NCBI RefSeq assembly: GCF_046098205.1 | Contig: NZ_JBJURJ010000009.1 | Coordinates: 62,001-126,000 of the forward strand | DNA from: Paenibacillus_AR mesotrionivorans | GTDB taxonomy: Bacteria; Bacillota; Bacilli; Paenibacillales; NBRC-103111 | Direction: 5' to 3' | DNA: 64,000 nucleotides | In this document: positions 15,200 through 23,775 of the stretch, piece after piece | Numbering within the stretch: the stretch's first letter is position 1 | Layout: each line of letters begins with the position of its first letter | Translations under genes and position numbers: made by a program | The notes under the pieces: generated by a model | Databases searched by the model: none | What the model was told of the DNA's origin: nothing | Seen by the model: only the letters and a program-made list of their open reading frames with translations

Positions 15200-16591
15200 A
15201 TGAAAAAGCTGTTGGCTGTCACCGCTTGCCCCACCGGCGTCGCCCATACCTACATGGCTGCCGAATCCCTGTTGAAGACCGCCCGGGAGAAGGGGATCGA
15301 CATCAAGGTGGAAACCCGCGGCGCTGTAGGTGTGGAGAATGAGCTGTCTGACACGGAAATTGCTGAAGCCCATGCCATTATTATCGCTGCAGATACGGAT
15401 GTGCTGGAGGGCCGTTTCGCAGGCAAGCCGGTGGTGAAGGTGCCCGTTGCCCAAGCCATCAAGAATCCGGCGGGGCTGATTGAAGAAGCGCTGGATAAAC
15501 CTGCTGCAGCCCCCCAAAGCTCCAACTCCGGCCTGGCCGGTCAGGTGGAAAAAGCGAAGGCTGAGCGGGGAGCGGCCCGGAAGGGCGCCTACAAGCATCT
15601 GATGACCGGTGTATCCGCCATGCTGCCTCTGGTCGTCGCGGGAGGACTTCTGATCGCCTTGTCCTTTGTATTCGGGATTGAAGCCTTCAAGGAGGAGGGC
15701 ACATTGGCCGCAGCCTTGATGAATATCGGCAAAGGTGCTGCCTTCCAGATGATGGTGCCTATTCTGGCCGGCTTCATAGCCTTCTCCATTGCCGAAAAAC
15801 CTGGTATGGCTCCCGGTTTGGTGGGAGGCATGCTGGCCTCCCAGATCGGCGCAGGTTTCCTGGGCGGCATTATCGCCGGTTTCCTGGCCGGATATGTGGC
15901 CAAATGGATGAAGCAGCACATCAAGATGCCGCGGAATCTGGAGGGATTGAAGCCCATTCTGATTATTCCTCTCCTGGCCACCGCCGTAACCGGACTTATG
16001 ATGATTTATGTGATCGGCGAACCGATTAAATATGTCATGGATGGCCTGACCAATTGGCTGCAAGCACTGGGCACCACCAACGCTATTCTGCTAGGGCTCA
16101 TTCTAGGCGGTATGATGGCCTTCGATATGGGCGGCCCCCTGAACAAAACCGCTTATACCTTCTCTGTTGGCCTGTTGGCCAGCAATGTGTACGGCCCGAT
16201 GGCTGCCGTTATGGCCGCGGGCATGACGCCTCCCCTGGCTTTGTGGCTGGCTACACTGATTGCCAAGAACAAATTTACCACCGAGGAGCGTGATGCGGGC
16301 AAAGCCGCCTCCGTGCTGGGTTTGGCCTTCATTACGGAAGGCGCCATCCCTTTTGCGGCAGGTGATCCCTTCCGGGTTATTCCTTCGATTATTGCCGGCT
16401 CTGCCGTAACCGGTGCCATGTCCATGATGTTCGATATTACCCTGCGTGCACCCCATGGCGGCGCCTTTGTCCTGGCCATTCCCAACGCCGTTAACCATGT
16501 GGCCTGGTATGCCTTGTCCATCGTCGTTGGCACGCTGGTATCGGCGCTGCTGCTGGCTGTGCTGAAGAAGCCTCTCCAACCCAAAAGTTAG
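15200..16591 (+). CDS. fruA: Fructose PTS transporter, EIIBC
   Basis: The 463-residue protein imports fructose and phosphorylates it at C1. The IIB domain (1-100) has the phospho-accepting Cys10 in TACPTGVAHTYMAA; a short linker leads to the IIC membrane domain (about 130-455), with GGPLNKTAYTF and the late segment ITEGAIPFAAGDP typical of fructose IIC. Unlike many FruA proteins it lacks an IIA domain, which is encoded separately at 16734. The stop codon TAG is also the first bases of an unusual palindrome (16589-16635). Confidence 0.92.
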   Translation: MKKLLAVTACPTGVAHTYMAAESLLKTAREKGIDIKVETRGAVGVENELSDTEIAEAHAIIIAADTDVLEGRFAGKPVVKVPVAQAIKNPAGLIEEALDKPAAAPQSSNSGLAGQVEKAKAERGAARKGAYKHLMTGVSAMLPLVVAGGLLIALSFVFGIEAFKEEGTLAAALMNIGKGAAFQMMVPILAGFIAFSIAEKPGMAPGLVGGMLASQIGAGFLGGIIAGFLAGYVAKWMKQHIKMPRNLEGLKPILIIPLLATAVTGLMMIYVIGEPIKYVMDGLTNWLQALGTTNAILLGLILGGMMAFDMGGPLNKTAYTFSVGLLASNVYGPMAAVMAAGMTPPLALWLATLIAKNKFTTEERDAGKAASVLGLAFITEGAIPFAAGDPFRVIPSIIAGSAVTGAMSMMFDITLRAPHGGAFVLAIPNAVNHVAWYALSIVVGTLVSALLLAVLKKPLQPKS

Positions 16592-16635
16592 GGCGTGTCT
16601 GAAAACCTCCCCTCGGAGTTTTCAGATACACCCTA
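16589..16635. repeat. Perfect palindrome with mobile-element-like ends
   Basis: TAGGGCGTGTCTGAAAAC (16589-16606) is the inverted copy of GTTTTCAGATACACCCTA (16618-16635) apart from one base, and the loop itself can pair (CTCC/GGAG). The arms closely match the end of the element at 46714-46878 (TAGGGTGTGGCTGAAAAC). It may be a minimal form of that element. No T-run follows, so it is not a classical terminator, but it would form a strong hairpin in the fru mRNA between EIIBC and EIIA. Confidence 0.6.
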
Positions 16636-16733
16636 GGTATAGAGAAACACTAAGCCGGACATACAATCTGTAGCTGAATTGTTCAATAGTTGAAATTCAA
16701 CCAATCCCATGATCCGACCAGGAGGGTATTGCC

Positions 16734-17186
16734 ATGACCGTAAACGAGCTGTTAGACGCAAAATCAGTAAAGATCCCCCTATCCGCCCCGTCCAAGGAGG
16801 AGGCGATCCGCCTCCTGGTGGACAGCCTTGCCGAAGCAGGCAGTCTAAGCGACAAAGCCGCCTATCTGGAGGCGGTCCTGCAGCGGGAGGCCACCGGCTC
16901 CACAGGCATTGGCTTCGGTGTGGCCATTCCCCACGGCAAGTCCCCCGGCGTAGCCAAGGCGGGTATCGCCTTCGCCAAGCTGGACCAGCCGCTGGAATGG
17001 GCTTCGCTGGACGGCAAGCCTGTCCAAGCGGTGTTTATGATCGCCGTGCCTCAGGAGGCGGCAGGCAACGAACATCTGAAAATTCTTATCGCCATTTCCC
17101 GCAAGCTCATTGATGAGGAGTTCCGGGGCAAGCTTTTGGCCGTTGCTAATTACGATGAATTGGCCGCGTTGCTGGCTGATATCTAA
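16734..17186 (+). CDS. Fructose-type PTS EIIA protein
   Basis: The 150-residue single-domain IIA accepts phosphate from HPr and passes it to FruA. The phosphorylated residue is His67 in GFGVAIPHGKS. Other family marks are TGSTGIGFG just before it and the late stretch VFMIAVPQEAAGNEHLKIL. It is the mannitol/fructose-type fold. Its ribosome site is AGGAGG. The separation from FruA by about 140 bases containing the palindrome could allow a different expression level. Confidence 0.9.
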   Translation: MTVNELLDAKSVKIPLSAPSKEEAIRLLVDSLAEAGSLSDKAAYLEAVLQREATGSTGIGFGVAIPHGKSPGVAKAGIAFAKLDQPLEWASLDGKPVQAVFMIAVPQEAAGNEHLKILIAISRKLIDEEFRGKLLAVANYDELAALLADI

Positions 17187-17211
17187 TTTTTCCGGATAGA
17201 GGAGGATTCCC

Positions 17212-17484
17212 ATGCTGCAGAGACAAGTGACCATCCGAAACGAAGCGGGCTTTCATATCCGTCCCGCCCAGCTGTTTTCGGAAAAAGCAGGTTCATTCCA
17301 ATCGGCTATCACCGTGAAGCCGGAGGGGCAGGACGCAGCCATCGATGCCAAAAGCATCCTCGGTTTGATGACGCTGGGGCTGTCCAAAGGAGCTATGATG
17401 ACCATTACGGCAGATGGCCCGGATGAGGAACCGGCTGTGGAAACCCTGGCCAGGCTGGTAGAGGAAGGCTTCGGCGAAGCATAA
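17212..17484 (+). CDS. ptsH: HPr-type phosphocarrier
   Basis: The 90-residue protein carries phosphate from Enzyme I to EIIA. His15 in EAGFHIRPAQ is the phosphorylated residue with Arg17 beside it, and the regulatory serine is kept (Ser48 in DAKSILGLMTLG), so HPr kinase control and CcpA signalling remain possible. Whether it is the only HPr of the cell or a fructose-dedicated copy cannot be told here. RBS AGGAGG; spacing to neighbours is 25 bases on each side. Confidence 0.9.
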   Translation: MLQRQVTIRNEAGFHIRPAQLFSEKAGSFQSAITVKPEGQDAAIDAKSILGLMTLGLSKGAMMTITADGPDEEPAVETLARLVEEGFGEA

Positions 17485-17508
17485 ACCGAAGGACGGGAGG
17501 GAAATGTC

Positions 17509-19239
17509 ATGACATCCACAATCATTAAGGGCATTGGTGTCTCTGAAGGCGTCCGGATGGGCACTGCCTTTGTTTATGCCCCCCTGAAGCTGGCAGGCAG
17601 ACCCGAGCGCAAAACGGATGCTCCGGATACGGAGCTGGAGAAACTCCGCCAGGCTAAGGAACGTTGTCTGGAGGAGCTGGCGGAGCTGATTGAACAGACC
17701 AAGCTGAAGCTGGGTGAGGAGAAGGCGGGTATTCTGAAGGGGCAGATCAGCTTTTTGAATGACCCGACTTTCTTCCCACCCATGGAGCAGCTGATTATAA
17801 AAGAAGGCTGGAGCGCGGAAACCGCCGTTTGCCGGATTGCCCTGCAAATTGCGGGTATCCTCGAAAAGATGGATAACGCCTATATGCAGGAGCGGGCGGC
17901 GGACATCAAGGATGTGGGCAGCCGCCTGCTGGCCCAGGTGCTGGACCATCAAGGAGCTCGTCTCGCCGATATCCATGGAGAAGTGGTGCTCATCGCCGAC
18001 GATCTGACCCCCTCGGATACGGTGCAGTTGGACCGTTCGCTCGTGCAAGGGTTTGTGACCCGCATCGGCGGCAAAACCTCCCATACGGCCATTTTGGCTC
18101 AATCCCTTGGGATTGCCGCAGTGCTGGGGGTAGGTGCGGGGCTGGACGAAATCCGCAATGGGGATTGGGTGATCCTGAACGGCTCCACAGGAGAGTGTTA
18201 TGTGCGGCCTGAGGAGAAGGTGCGGGAGGAATTTTTGCGGCTGATGGATTCGGAGCGGGCTGAACGGGAGCGTCTGGCAGGTTTTGCCGCTCGCCCGGCT
18301 GCTACCACCGACGGCTTCCGGGTGGAGATCGCCGCCAACATCGGAACACCGGCGGAAGCCGAGGGGCTGCTGGCCAAAGGAGCGGAGGCCGTTGGTCTTT
18401 ACCGCACGGAGTTCCTGTTTATGGGCAGCCCGTCTATGCCCGGCGAACAGCTGCAGTTTGAGGCATACAAAACGGTGGCGGAATCCATGGAAGGCAAGCC
18501 GGTGGTGATCCGGACGCTGGATATCGGCGGCGACAAGGAGCTGCCGTATCTGGAGCTCCCCAAGGAGATGAACCCGTTCCTGGGCTACAGGGCCATCCGG
18601 CTTTGCCTGGACCGGCAGGAGCTGCTGCGCACCCAGCTTCGGGCAGTGCTGCGGGCCAGCGCCTACGGCAATTTGAAGATCATGTTTCCCATGATCTCGG
18701 GGCTGGGGGAATGGCGGCAGGCGAAGGCCATCTATACGGAGGTTCGCACGCAGCTGGAGGCGGAAGGGGCTCCCATGGCGGAGAAGGTAGAGCTGGGCAT
18801 CATGGTGGAGATTCCGTCTGCCGCGGTAATGGCCCACAGCTTCGCCAAGGAAGTGGACTTCTTCAGCATTGGCACCAATGACCTGGTGCAGTATACGGTA
18901 GCGGTAGACCGGATGAACGAAAAGGTCTCTTATCTCTATGATTATTTCCATCCGGCGGTCATCCGGCTGATCAAGAATGTGATTGACGCGGCCAATGCCC
19001 ACGGCAAATGGGCGGGTATGTGCGGCAGCATGGCCGGTGACCGGCTGGCAGCGCCGCTGCTTCTGGGGCTGGGGCTCCATGAGTGGAGCATGTCCCCCGG
19101 GTCCATCCATAAGGTGAAGGAAACCGTCTCCGGATGCAGCCATACCGATTGTGTGGAGCTGGCGGAGCAGGTTCTGGAGCTGGAGACACCGGAGGAGATC
19201 CGCGGGGCGTTGACCGCTTTTTTGGACGCAAGACAATAA
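17509..19239 (+). CDS. ptsI: PTS Enzyme I
   Basis: The 576-residue Enzyme I uses PEP to phosphorylate HPr. The active histidine is His192 in GGKTSHTAILAQSLG. The C-terminal PEP-binding barrel has LYRTEFLFMG (about 299-308), GTNDLVQYTVAVDR (about 455) and the catalytic GMCGSMAGD (about 503-511). Length is normal for the family. Its position at the end of a fru operon, together with HPr, makes the cluster a self-sufficient fructose PTS. The preceding RBS is GGGAGGG. Confidence 0.93.
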   Translation: MTSTIIKGIGVSEGVRMGTAFVYAPLKLAGRPERKTDAPDTELEKLRQAKERCLEELAELIEQTKLKLGEEKAGILKGQISFLNDPTFFPPMEQLIIKEGWSAETAVCRIALQIAGILEKMDNAYMQERAADIKDVGSRLLAQVLDHQGARLADIHGEVVLIADDLTPSDTVQLDRSLVQGFVTRIGGKTSHTAILAQSLGIAAVLGVGAGLDEIRNGDWVILNGSTGECYVRPEEKVREEFLRLMDSERAERERLAGFAARPAATTDGFRVEIAANIGTPAEAEGLLAKGAEAVGLYRTEFLFMGSPSMPGEQLQFEAYKTVAESMEGKPVVIRTLDIGGDKELPYLELPKEMNPFLGYRAIRLCLDRQELLRTQLRAVLRASAYGNLKIMFPMISGLGEWRQAKAIYTEVRTQLEAEGAPMAEKVELGIMVEIPSAAVMAHSFAKEVDFFSIGTNDLVQYTVAVDRMNEKVSYLYDYFHPAVIRLIKNVIDAANAHGKWAGMCGSMAGDRLAAPLLLGLGLHEWSMSPGSIHKVKETVSGCSHTDCVELAEQVLELETPEEIRGALTAFLDARQ

Positions 19240-19293
19240 GATGGAACGAAGATTCGTCCGCCCTCTCTGTCGGGCAGCTTATGCAATAATGTG

Positions 19294-19320
19294 CCTCCGG
19301 CTGATAAGCCGGGGGTTTAT
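19294..19320 (+). terminator. Likely end of the fructose operon
   Basis: CCTCCGGC-TGATAA-GCCGGGGG followed by TTTATTTCG. The T-run is short, so termination may be incomplete. Confidence 0.5.
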
Positions 19321-19430
19321 TTCGTGGCAGCGCTTTGTGAGTTTAGCGAATCTGGGAGTCTCGCAGGTCCGGGAGTATGGCGGATTTGTGCCAATCGCTC
19401 CTGCGCTTGTGAAAAATACAACAAACTTTA

Positions 19431-19459
19431 TTCCCATTTTCTGTTGGCTGTTTTATAAT
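19431..19459 (+). promoter_or_regulatory. Promoter of the GNAT gene at 19.5 kb
   Basis: TTCCCA (19431-19436), 17-base spacer, TATAAT (19454-19459). Confidence 0.5.
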
Positions 19460-19500
19460 AAGTACAACATACAATCAATTGGAAATGGGTGATCCTGAGC

Positions 19501-19932
19501 ATGAGACTGGAGCAAGAAGTGGTTGTCACCTGCTGCGCGAATGCGCATGCGGAAGCGGTAGCGGAGCTGGTACAGGAGGCATGGCGGACGGCCGGTCTGG
19601 AGAATCCCGGGGAGTTCAGCTGGGAGCGGGTGATCCGGGATATGCCGGAGAGATTGAGCTATGTGGCCGTACTGCGCCATAAAGTGGTGGGTGTGGTTAT
19701 GCTGTCCCAGGGGGAAGCGGGCATCTCCTGCATTGAAGCGCTGTGCGTAGCCCCCGAGTTTCACGGGCAGGGGATCGGCGAGCTTTTAATCGAAACCGCT
19801 GAGAAACGCGCAGGCGAGCTTGGAGCCAAACGGATGAGCGTTTCCGGACGCCTTGTCAATGTTGGTTTTTTTCGCAAATATGGCTATCAGACGGCTTCCG
19901 CCCAGTCCCTATTGGAGAAAGCGCTGGCTTAA
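19501..19932 (+). CDS. GNAT-family N-acetyltransferase
   Basis: The roughly 143-residue protein carries the acetyl-CoA signature CIEALCVAPEFHGQGIGELLIETAEKRA, with the loop as FHGQGIG, followed by FFRKYGYQ near the C terminus. This is close to the YhbS/YjdJ type of N-acetyltransferase; its substrate is unknown. ATG 19501 or GTG 19489 could start it; neither has a textbook ribosome site (GGGTG lies about 10 bases before the ATG). It is monocistronic, with its own promoter and a strong terminator. Confidence 0.75.
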   Translation: MRLEQEVVVTCCANAHAEAVAELVQEAWRTAGLENPGEFSWERVIRDMPERLSYVAVLRHKVVGVVMLSQGEAGISCIEALCVAPEFHGQGIGELLIETAEKRAGELGAKRMSVSGRLVNVGFFRKYGYQTASAQSLLEKALA

Positions 19933-19973
19933 AGCGGCGTGAAGTGCGTGAGAAGGATTACACTTGCGTGTGG

Positions 19974-20016
19974 GCATCGGTGCGGTTCCTTGAGGGGAAC
20001 CGTCCGATGCTTTTTT
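19974..20016 (+). terminator. Terminator after the GNAT gene
   Basis: GCATCGG-x-GCGGTTCC pairs with GGAACCG-x-CGATGC around a small loop and is followed by six T. Confidence 0.85.
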
Positions 20017-20157
20017 GGGCTGGTCAAGTTCACCGGTGACGTTCGGCAAGGCCATGGAGCGATCTATACGGAAAATTGTCACACCCGGTTGTGTAACTTA
20101 GCATTTTACCCGGCATTTTATGCTGTGGACGATAGAGCGCCAGGCCGTGGGGGATTC

Positions 20158-20340
20158 TAACGGAAGTACAAGCCGCTATTGCCGCGAATTTGCTGCGTTT
20201 GAAAATCTAACGGCGGCCACAGCCGCTATTTGGACCAAAAGGCCTCTGGGAAGCCTCATTTTGGACCAATAACGTCTCTGGCTTCCGTTAGATTTTCCAA
20301 ACCTGTGTTTTGGAGCAAATAAAGGCTCTCACTTCCGTTA
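20158..20340. repeat. Four-copy motif array A
   Basis: A 23-base motif, TAACGGAAG-N8-GCTATT, occurs at 20158-20180 and, with changes (TAACGGCGG...), at 20208-20230. Its inverse (AATAACGTC...CTTCCGTTA) is at 20268-20290 and (AATAAAGGC...CTTCCGTTA) at 20318-20340. Starts are spaced 50, 60 and 50 bases. The centre between the copies also repeats TTGGACCAA. The region carries no gene. Confidence 0.75.
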
Positions 20341-20405
20341 AAAAATAAGGATCGGGAACCTGGATTGGCAGCCGTCACACCGCCATCATTCTGGAGCTGT
20401 ATCAC

Positions 20406-20640
20406 CATCTGCCGCCAACCGCTGCGCACCGTCATCCACAACCGCCGCACACTGCCTGCCGCCAACCACCGCACTCCATCTGCCGTCAACCGCTGCGCAC
20501 CGTCATCCACAACCGCCGCACACTGCCTGCCGCCAACCACCGCACTCCATCTGCCGTCAACCGCTGCGCACCGTCATCCACAACCGCCGCACACTGCCTG
20601 CCGCCAACCACCGCACTCCATCTGCCGTCAACCGCTGCAC
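20406..20640. repeat. 71-bp tandem repeat with 24/24/23-bp sub-units
   Basis: About three full units in direct order: GCTGCGCACC recurs at 20421, 20492 and 20563, exactly 71 bases apart, and the copies are almost identical. Each unit is made of three related sub-units of 24, 24 and 23 bases of the type CTGCCGYCAACC. 71 is not a multiple of three, so the repeat does not encode a constant peptide in one frame. Strand composition is very C-rich on the plus strand. Confidence 0.85.
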
Positions 20641-20684
20641 ACCATCTATCGACAATCGCCGCGCCGCCAACTCCCCGCATATCG

Positions 20685-20728
20685 AAAAGCCCTTACCCGT
20701 CGCCTCAGCGGCCAAAACGGATAAGGGC
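20685..20728 (-). terminator. Terminator of the cellobiose phosphorylase gene
   Basis: Minus strand: GCCCTTATCCGT pairs with ACGGGTAAGGGC (20728-20717 with 20700-20689), followed by TTTTCG. It is about 150 bases past the stop at 20876. Confidence 0.65.
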
Positions 20729-20875
20729 TCTTGCTTTTGCCTTGCGTTTCCTTCTTATTCTCCTGCTGTTGCTCTCTAAGGTACGTCTATGATGGCAGTT
20801 TACCGGAGAAAGCTTAAGAACAGATGAATGAAACCTGAATATCAGCTTAAAACTGTTGCGCCTGGTGACTCCACT

Positions 20876-23311
20876 TTATCCCAGCACAACCTCCACCTGA
20901 TGGACGCCGCCTTCCGGGAATACAGGCAGAATATTACCCTCCACCGGCCGTCCGTCCACGGTGACGCTGCTAACGCCGCAGGATACATGCTCCGGATTTT
21001 TGACGGCGATGACGTAGGTGCTTCCACGGAATTCACGGGTAATGGTGTAGCCGTCCCACTCCGCAGGGATGCAGGGGTCCACCTGCAAGCCGCCGAAGTC
21101 CGGCTTAATGCCGAGAATCGCTTGTGTAATGGCGATGTAGTTCCAGGCAGCGGTTCCGGTCAGCCAGGAGTTTTTGGCTTCGCCGTGGCGTACGGCGTCC
21201 TTGCCGGCAATCATTTGGGAGTAGACATACGGCTCCATCTTGTGGACTTCGCTGATCTCCTCCAGGTAAGCGGGGGCGATCTTCCGGTATATCTCGAAGG
21301 CTCTGTCTCCCCGGCCCAGCACGGTTTCAGCGATCATGATCCAAGGATTATTGTGGCAGAAAATCCCCGCATTTTCCTTGTAGCCCGGCGGATAGGAGGA
21401 GATTTCGCCCAGGTTGAGATAGTAGGTGGAGTAGGGCGGATTTTGCAGCACGATGCCGTACGGCGTTTCCAGACGCTCCTTCACGGACTCCAGTGCCTTC
21501 AGGGCAGAGCCGTCCTCCGCACCGATGCCGGCCATGACGCATATACCTTGGGGCTCGATAAAAATCTGGCCCTCGGCATTTTCCTTGCTTCCCACCTTAT
21601 CGCCAAAATGATCGTAGGCCCGCAGGAACCAATCGCCGTCAAAGCCGTGGTCCATGGTGGTTTTGCGCATTTCCTCAATAGCGGCCTCAGCGGCTTCGGC
21701 TTCCCCGTCCAGCCCGCGCAGCCGGCATATAGCGGCGAAGTCCGGCCCGGTGAATACGAACAATCCTGCGATAAACACGGATTCAGCCACACGGCCGTCG
21801 ATGTTGCCGGTGGTTTGGAAGGACTCGCCTGGCTCCTTGGAGAAGCAGTTCAGGTTCAGGCAGTCATTCCAGTCCGCTCGGCCGATCAGCGGCAGGCCAT
21901 GAGGGCCCAAGTTGTGGATGACATGATAGAAGGAACGCTTCAGATGCTCGAACAGGGTTGCCGTATTGTCCGGGTTGCAATCGAAGGGAACCTGCTCATC
22001 CAGGATGCTGAAATCCCCCGTTTCCTTCACGTACGCCGCCGTGCCGACAATCAGCCACAGGGGATCATCGTTGAAGCCGCCGCCCACCTCGTTGTTGCCT
22101 TTTTTGGTCAGAGGCTGATATTGGTGGTAGGCGCTGCCGTCCTCGAACTGGGTGGAGGCAATGTCGATAATCCGCTCTCTGGCGCGTTCCGGAATCTGGT
22201 GCACGAAGCCCAGGAGATCCTGGTTGGAGTCCCGGAAGCCCATCCCCCGGCCGATGCCCGATTCGAAATAGGAGGCGGAGCGGGACATATTAAAGGTCAC
22301 CATACATTGATACGGGTTCCAAATGTTGACCATCCGGGCCAGCTTGTCGTCGCTGGTGTCGAGGGCGTATTTGCCCAGGAGGCGGTCCCAATAAGCGGCC
22401 AGGTCGGCCAGGGCACGGTCTACGGCTCCGTCGCCGGGGAAACGGCTCATCATTTCATAGGCCCGGGATTTGTTGATGACACCCGGCTTTTCCCATTTCT
22501 CCTCCTCGGGATTCTCCACATACCCCAGCACAAACACCAGGGACTGCTCTTCTCCGGGAGCAAGGCTCAGCTTGAAGGAGTGGGAGCCTACCGGGCACCA
22601 GCCGCTGGCTACGGAATTGGAGGATTCTCCGGCCGCTACCACATCGGGACGATCAAAGCCGTTGTATGCGCCCAGGAAGGTATCCCGGTCGGTGTCGAAG
22701 CCGTCGAAGGGACGGTTCACCGAGAAAAAGGAGAAGTGATTGCGGCGTTCCCGGTATTCCGTCTTATGGTAGATGGCGTTATCCTCCACCTCCACCTCGC
22801 CGATGCTCAGGTTCCGCTGGAAGTTGGTCATATCGTCATAGGCGTTCCAGAGACAGAACTCAATGAAGGAGAAAAGAGTGACGGTTTTGGAGGTGTCGCC
22901 GGTATTCTTCACCTTGACCTGGTACACTTCTCCATTGAAGCCCAGGGGAATGAAGGCCAGCTGGCTGACGCGGATGCCGTTCCGTTCACCGGTGATGGAG
23001 GTATAGCCCAGACCATGGCGGCATTCATAAAAATCCAGTTCCCGTTTTACCGGCATCCAACCAGGCGTCCAGAAGTCGCCGTTATCATGCAGATAGAAGT
23101 ACCGCCCGCCGTTGTCCAGGGGGACATTGTTGTAGCGGTAGCGGGTCAGCCTCCGTAAACGCGCGTCCCGGTAAAAGCAATAGCCGCCGGAGGTGTTAGA
23201 AATGAGGCCGAAAAAGCTCTCGTTGCCCAGGTAATTAATCCAGGGATAGGGGGTTTGAGGGGTTGTAATTACGTATTCTTTGCGCTGGTCGTCAAAATGG
23301 CCGAATTTCAA
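20876..23311 (-). CDS. Cellobiose phosphorylase (GH94)
   Basis: The 811-residue cytosolic enzyme splits cellobiose with phosphate into glucose-1-phosphate and glucose. Length equals that of clostridial cellobiose phosphorylases. Family motifs include GHFDDQRKEYVI at the N terminus, SYFESGIGRGMGFRDSNQDLLGF context (about 346-369), STQFEDGSAYHQYQP (386-400) and the catalytic aspartate region GRADWNDCLN (Asp480/Asp483), then AWNYIAITQAILGI near the C terminus. The RBS is AAGGAG (minus strand). Two LacI-type operator sequences precede it (23347-23376). A long open frame on the other strand is a shadow. Confidence 0.93.
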   Translation of the reverse strand: MKFGHFDDQRKEYVITTPQTPYPWINYLGNESFFGLISNTSGGYCFYRDARLRRLTRYRYNNVPLDNGGRYFYLHDNGDFWTPGWMPVKRELDFYECRHGLGYTSITGERNGIRVSQLAFIPLGFNGEVYQVKVKNTGDTSKTVTLFSFIEFCLWNAYDDMTNFQRNLSIGEVEVEDNAIYHKTEYRERRNHFSFFSVNRPFDGFDTDRDTFLGAYNGFDRPDVVAAGESSNSVASGWCPVGSHSFKLSLAPGEEQSLVFVLGYVENPEEEKWEKPGVINKSRAYEMMSRFPGDGAVDRALADLAAYWDRLLGKYALDTSDDKLARMVNIWNPYQCMVTFNMSRSASYFESGIGRGMGFRDSNQDLLGFVHQIPERARERIIDIASTQFEDGSAYHQYQPLTKKGNNEVGGGFNDDPLWLIVGTAAYVKETGDFSILDEQVPFDCNPDNTATLFEHLKRSFYHVIHNLGPHGLPLIGRADWNDCLNLNCFSKEPGESFQTTGNIDGRVAESVFIAGLFVFTGPDFAAICRLRGLDGEAEAAEAAIEEMRKTTMDHGFDGDWFLRAYDHFGDKVGSKENAEGQIFIEPQGICVMAGIGAEDGSALKALESVKERLETPYGIVLQNPPYSTYYLNLGEISSYPPGYKENAGIFCHNNPWIMIAETVLGRGDRAFEIYRKIAPAYLEEISEVHKMEPYVYSQMIAGKDAVRHGEAKNSWLTGTAAWNYIAITQAILGIKPDFGGLQVDPCIPAEWDGYTITREFRGSTYVIAVKNPEHVSCGVSSVTVDGRPVEGNILPVFPEGGVHQVEVVLG

Positions 23312-23346
23312 AGGGGTCGACTCCTTTCGGATAGGAAGATTTTATG

Positions 23347-23376
23347 ATAAACGGGCGTTTTATGAACGCGCGTTTA
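23347..23376 (-). promoter_or_regulatory. Twin LacI-type operators upstream of cellobiose phosphorylase
   Basis: AAACG-GG-CGTTT (23349-23360) and TGAACGCGCGTTTA (23363-23376) lie 36-66 bases before the gene start. The second is identical over 14 bases to a site just upstream of the LacI gene (25294-25307), so the same repressor very likely controls both. Confidence 0.75.
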
Positions 23377-23505
23377 TTTTGGGGTATAGCTCCCGCTGCC
23401 AGGCCTGGGCGAAGCATTGGGCTAAGCGCAGGCAAGCACGGGAACTGTAATTCAGGCATGAAGCTGGCTGTGCCAGGCGAAGCATGAGTCAGGTTGTAAG
23501 AAAAA

Positions 23506-23694
23506 TAACGGAAGCAAAATTCCGCTAATGGCGGATCCTCCAGCGTACGCGGCTAAATAGTGGAACGATTTTTCCGCTATCCTCCCGCGGGAGTGAAGAA
23601 TATGGTTTCCTCAAATGAAATAGCGGAAAAAGGGTTCCGCTAACCCTAGGTTATTGCTGCTGGTACTGGCCATAGCGGAAATTGGCTTCCGCTA
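23506..23694. repeat. Four-copy motif array B
   Basis: Four 22-base copies of a palindromic motif, TAGCGGAA-N6-TTCCGCTA or close variants, start at 23506, 23558, 23621 and 23673 (spacings 52, 63, 52). The first begins TAACGGAAG, linking it to array A. Stretch 23377-23505 and 23695-23775 hold nothing else I can recognise. Confidence 0.75.
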
Positions 23695-23775
23695 TTGGTA
23701 GAACTTGGACACGTCTTCCACGCTCATCCCCACGGGATTACGACGGCGAGCGAACCTCCTCTACGTGGTCCTATC

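Noticed and set aside
19933..20157. A gene after the GNAT terminator
   Set aside because: Only short frames without ribosome sites; the stretch holds the terminator and nothing else I can support.
20828..23158. A 776-codon open frame on the plus strand opposite cellobiose phosphorylase
   Set aside because: It is the mirror of a GC-rich gene. The minus strand encodes a complete, recognisable enzyme; the plus frame has no family resemblance and no ribosome site. Similar mirrors opposite ptsI, the sugar-binding protein, araR and araA were rejected for the same reason.
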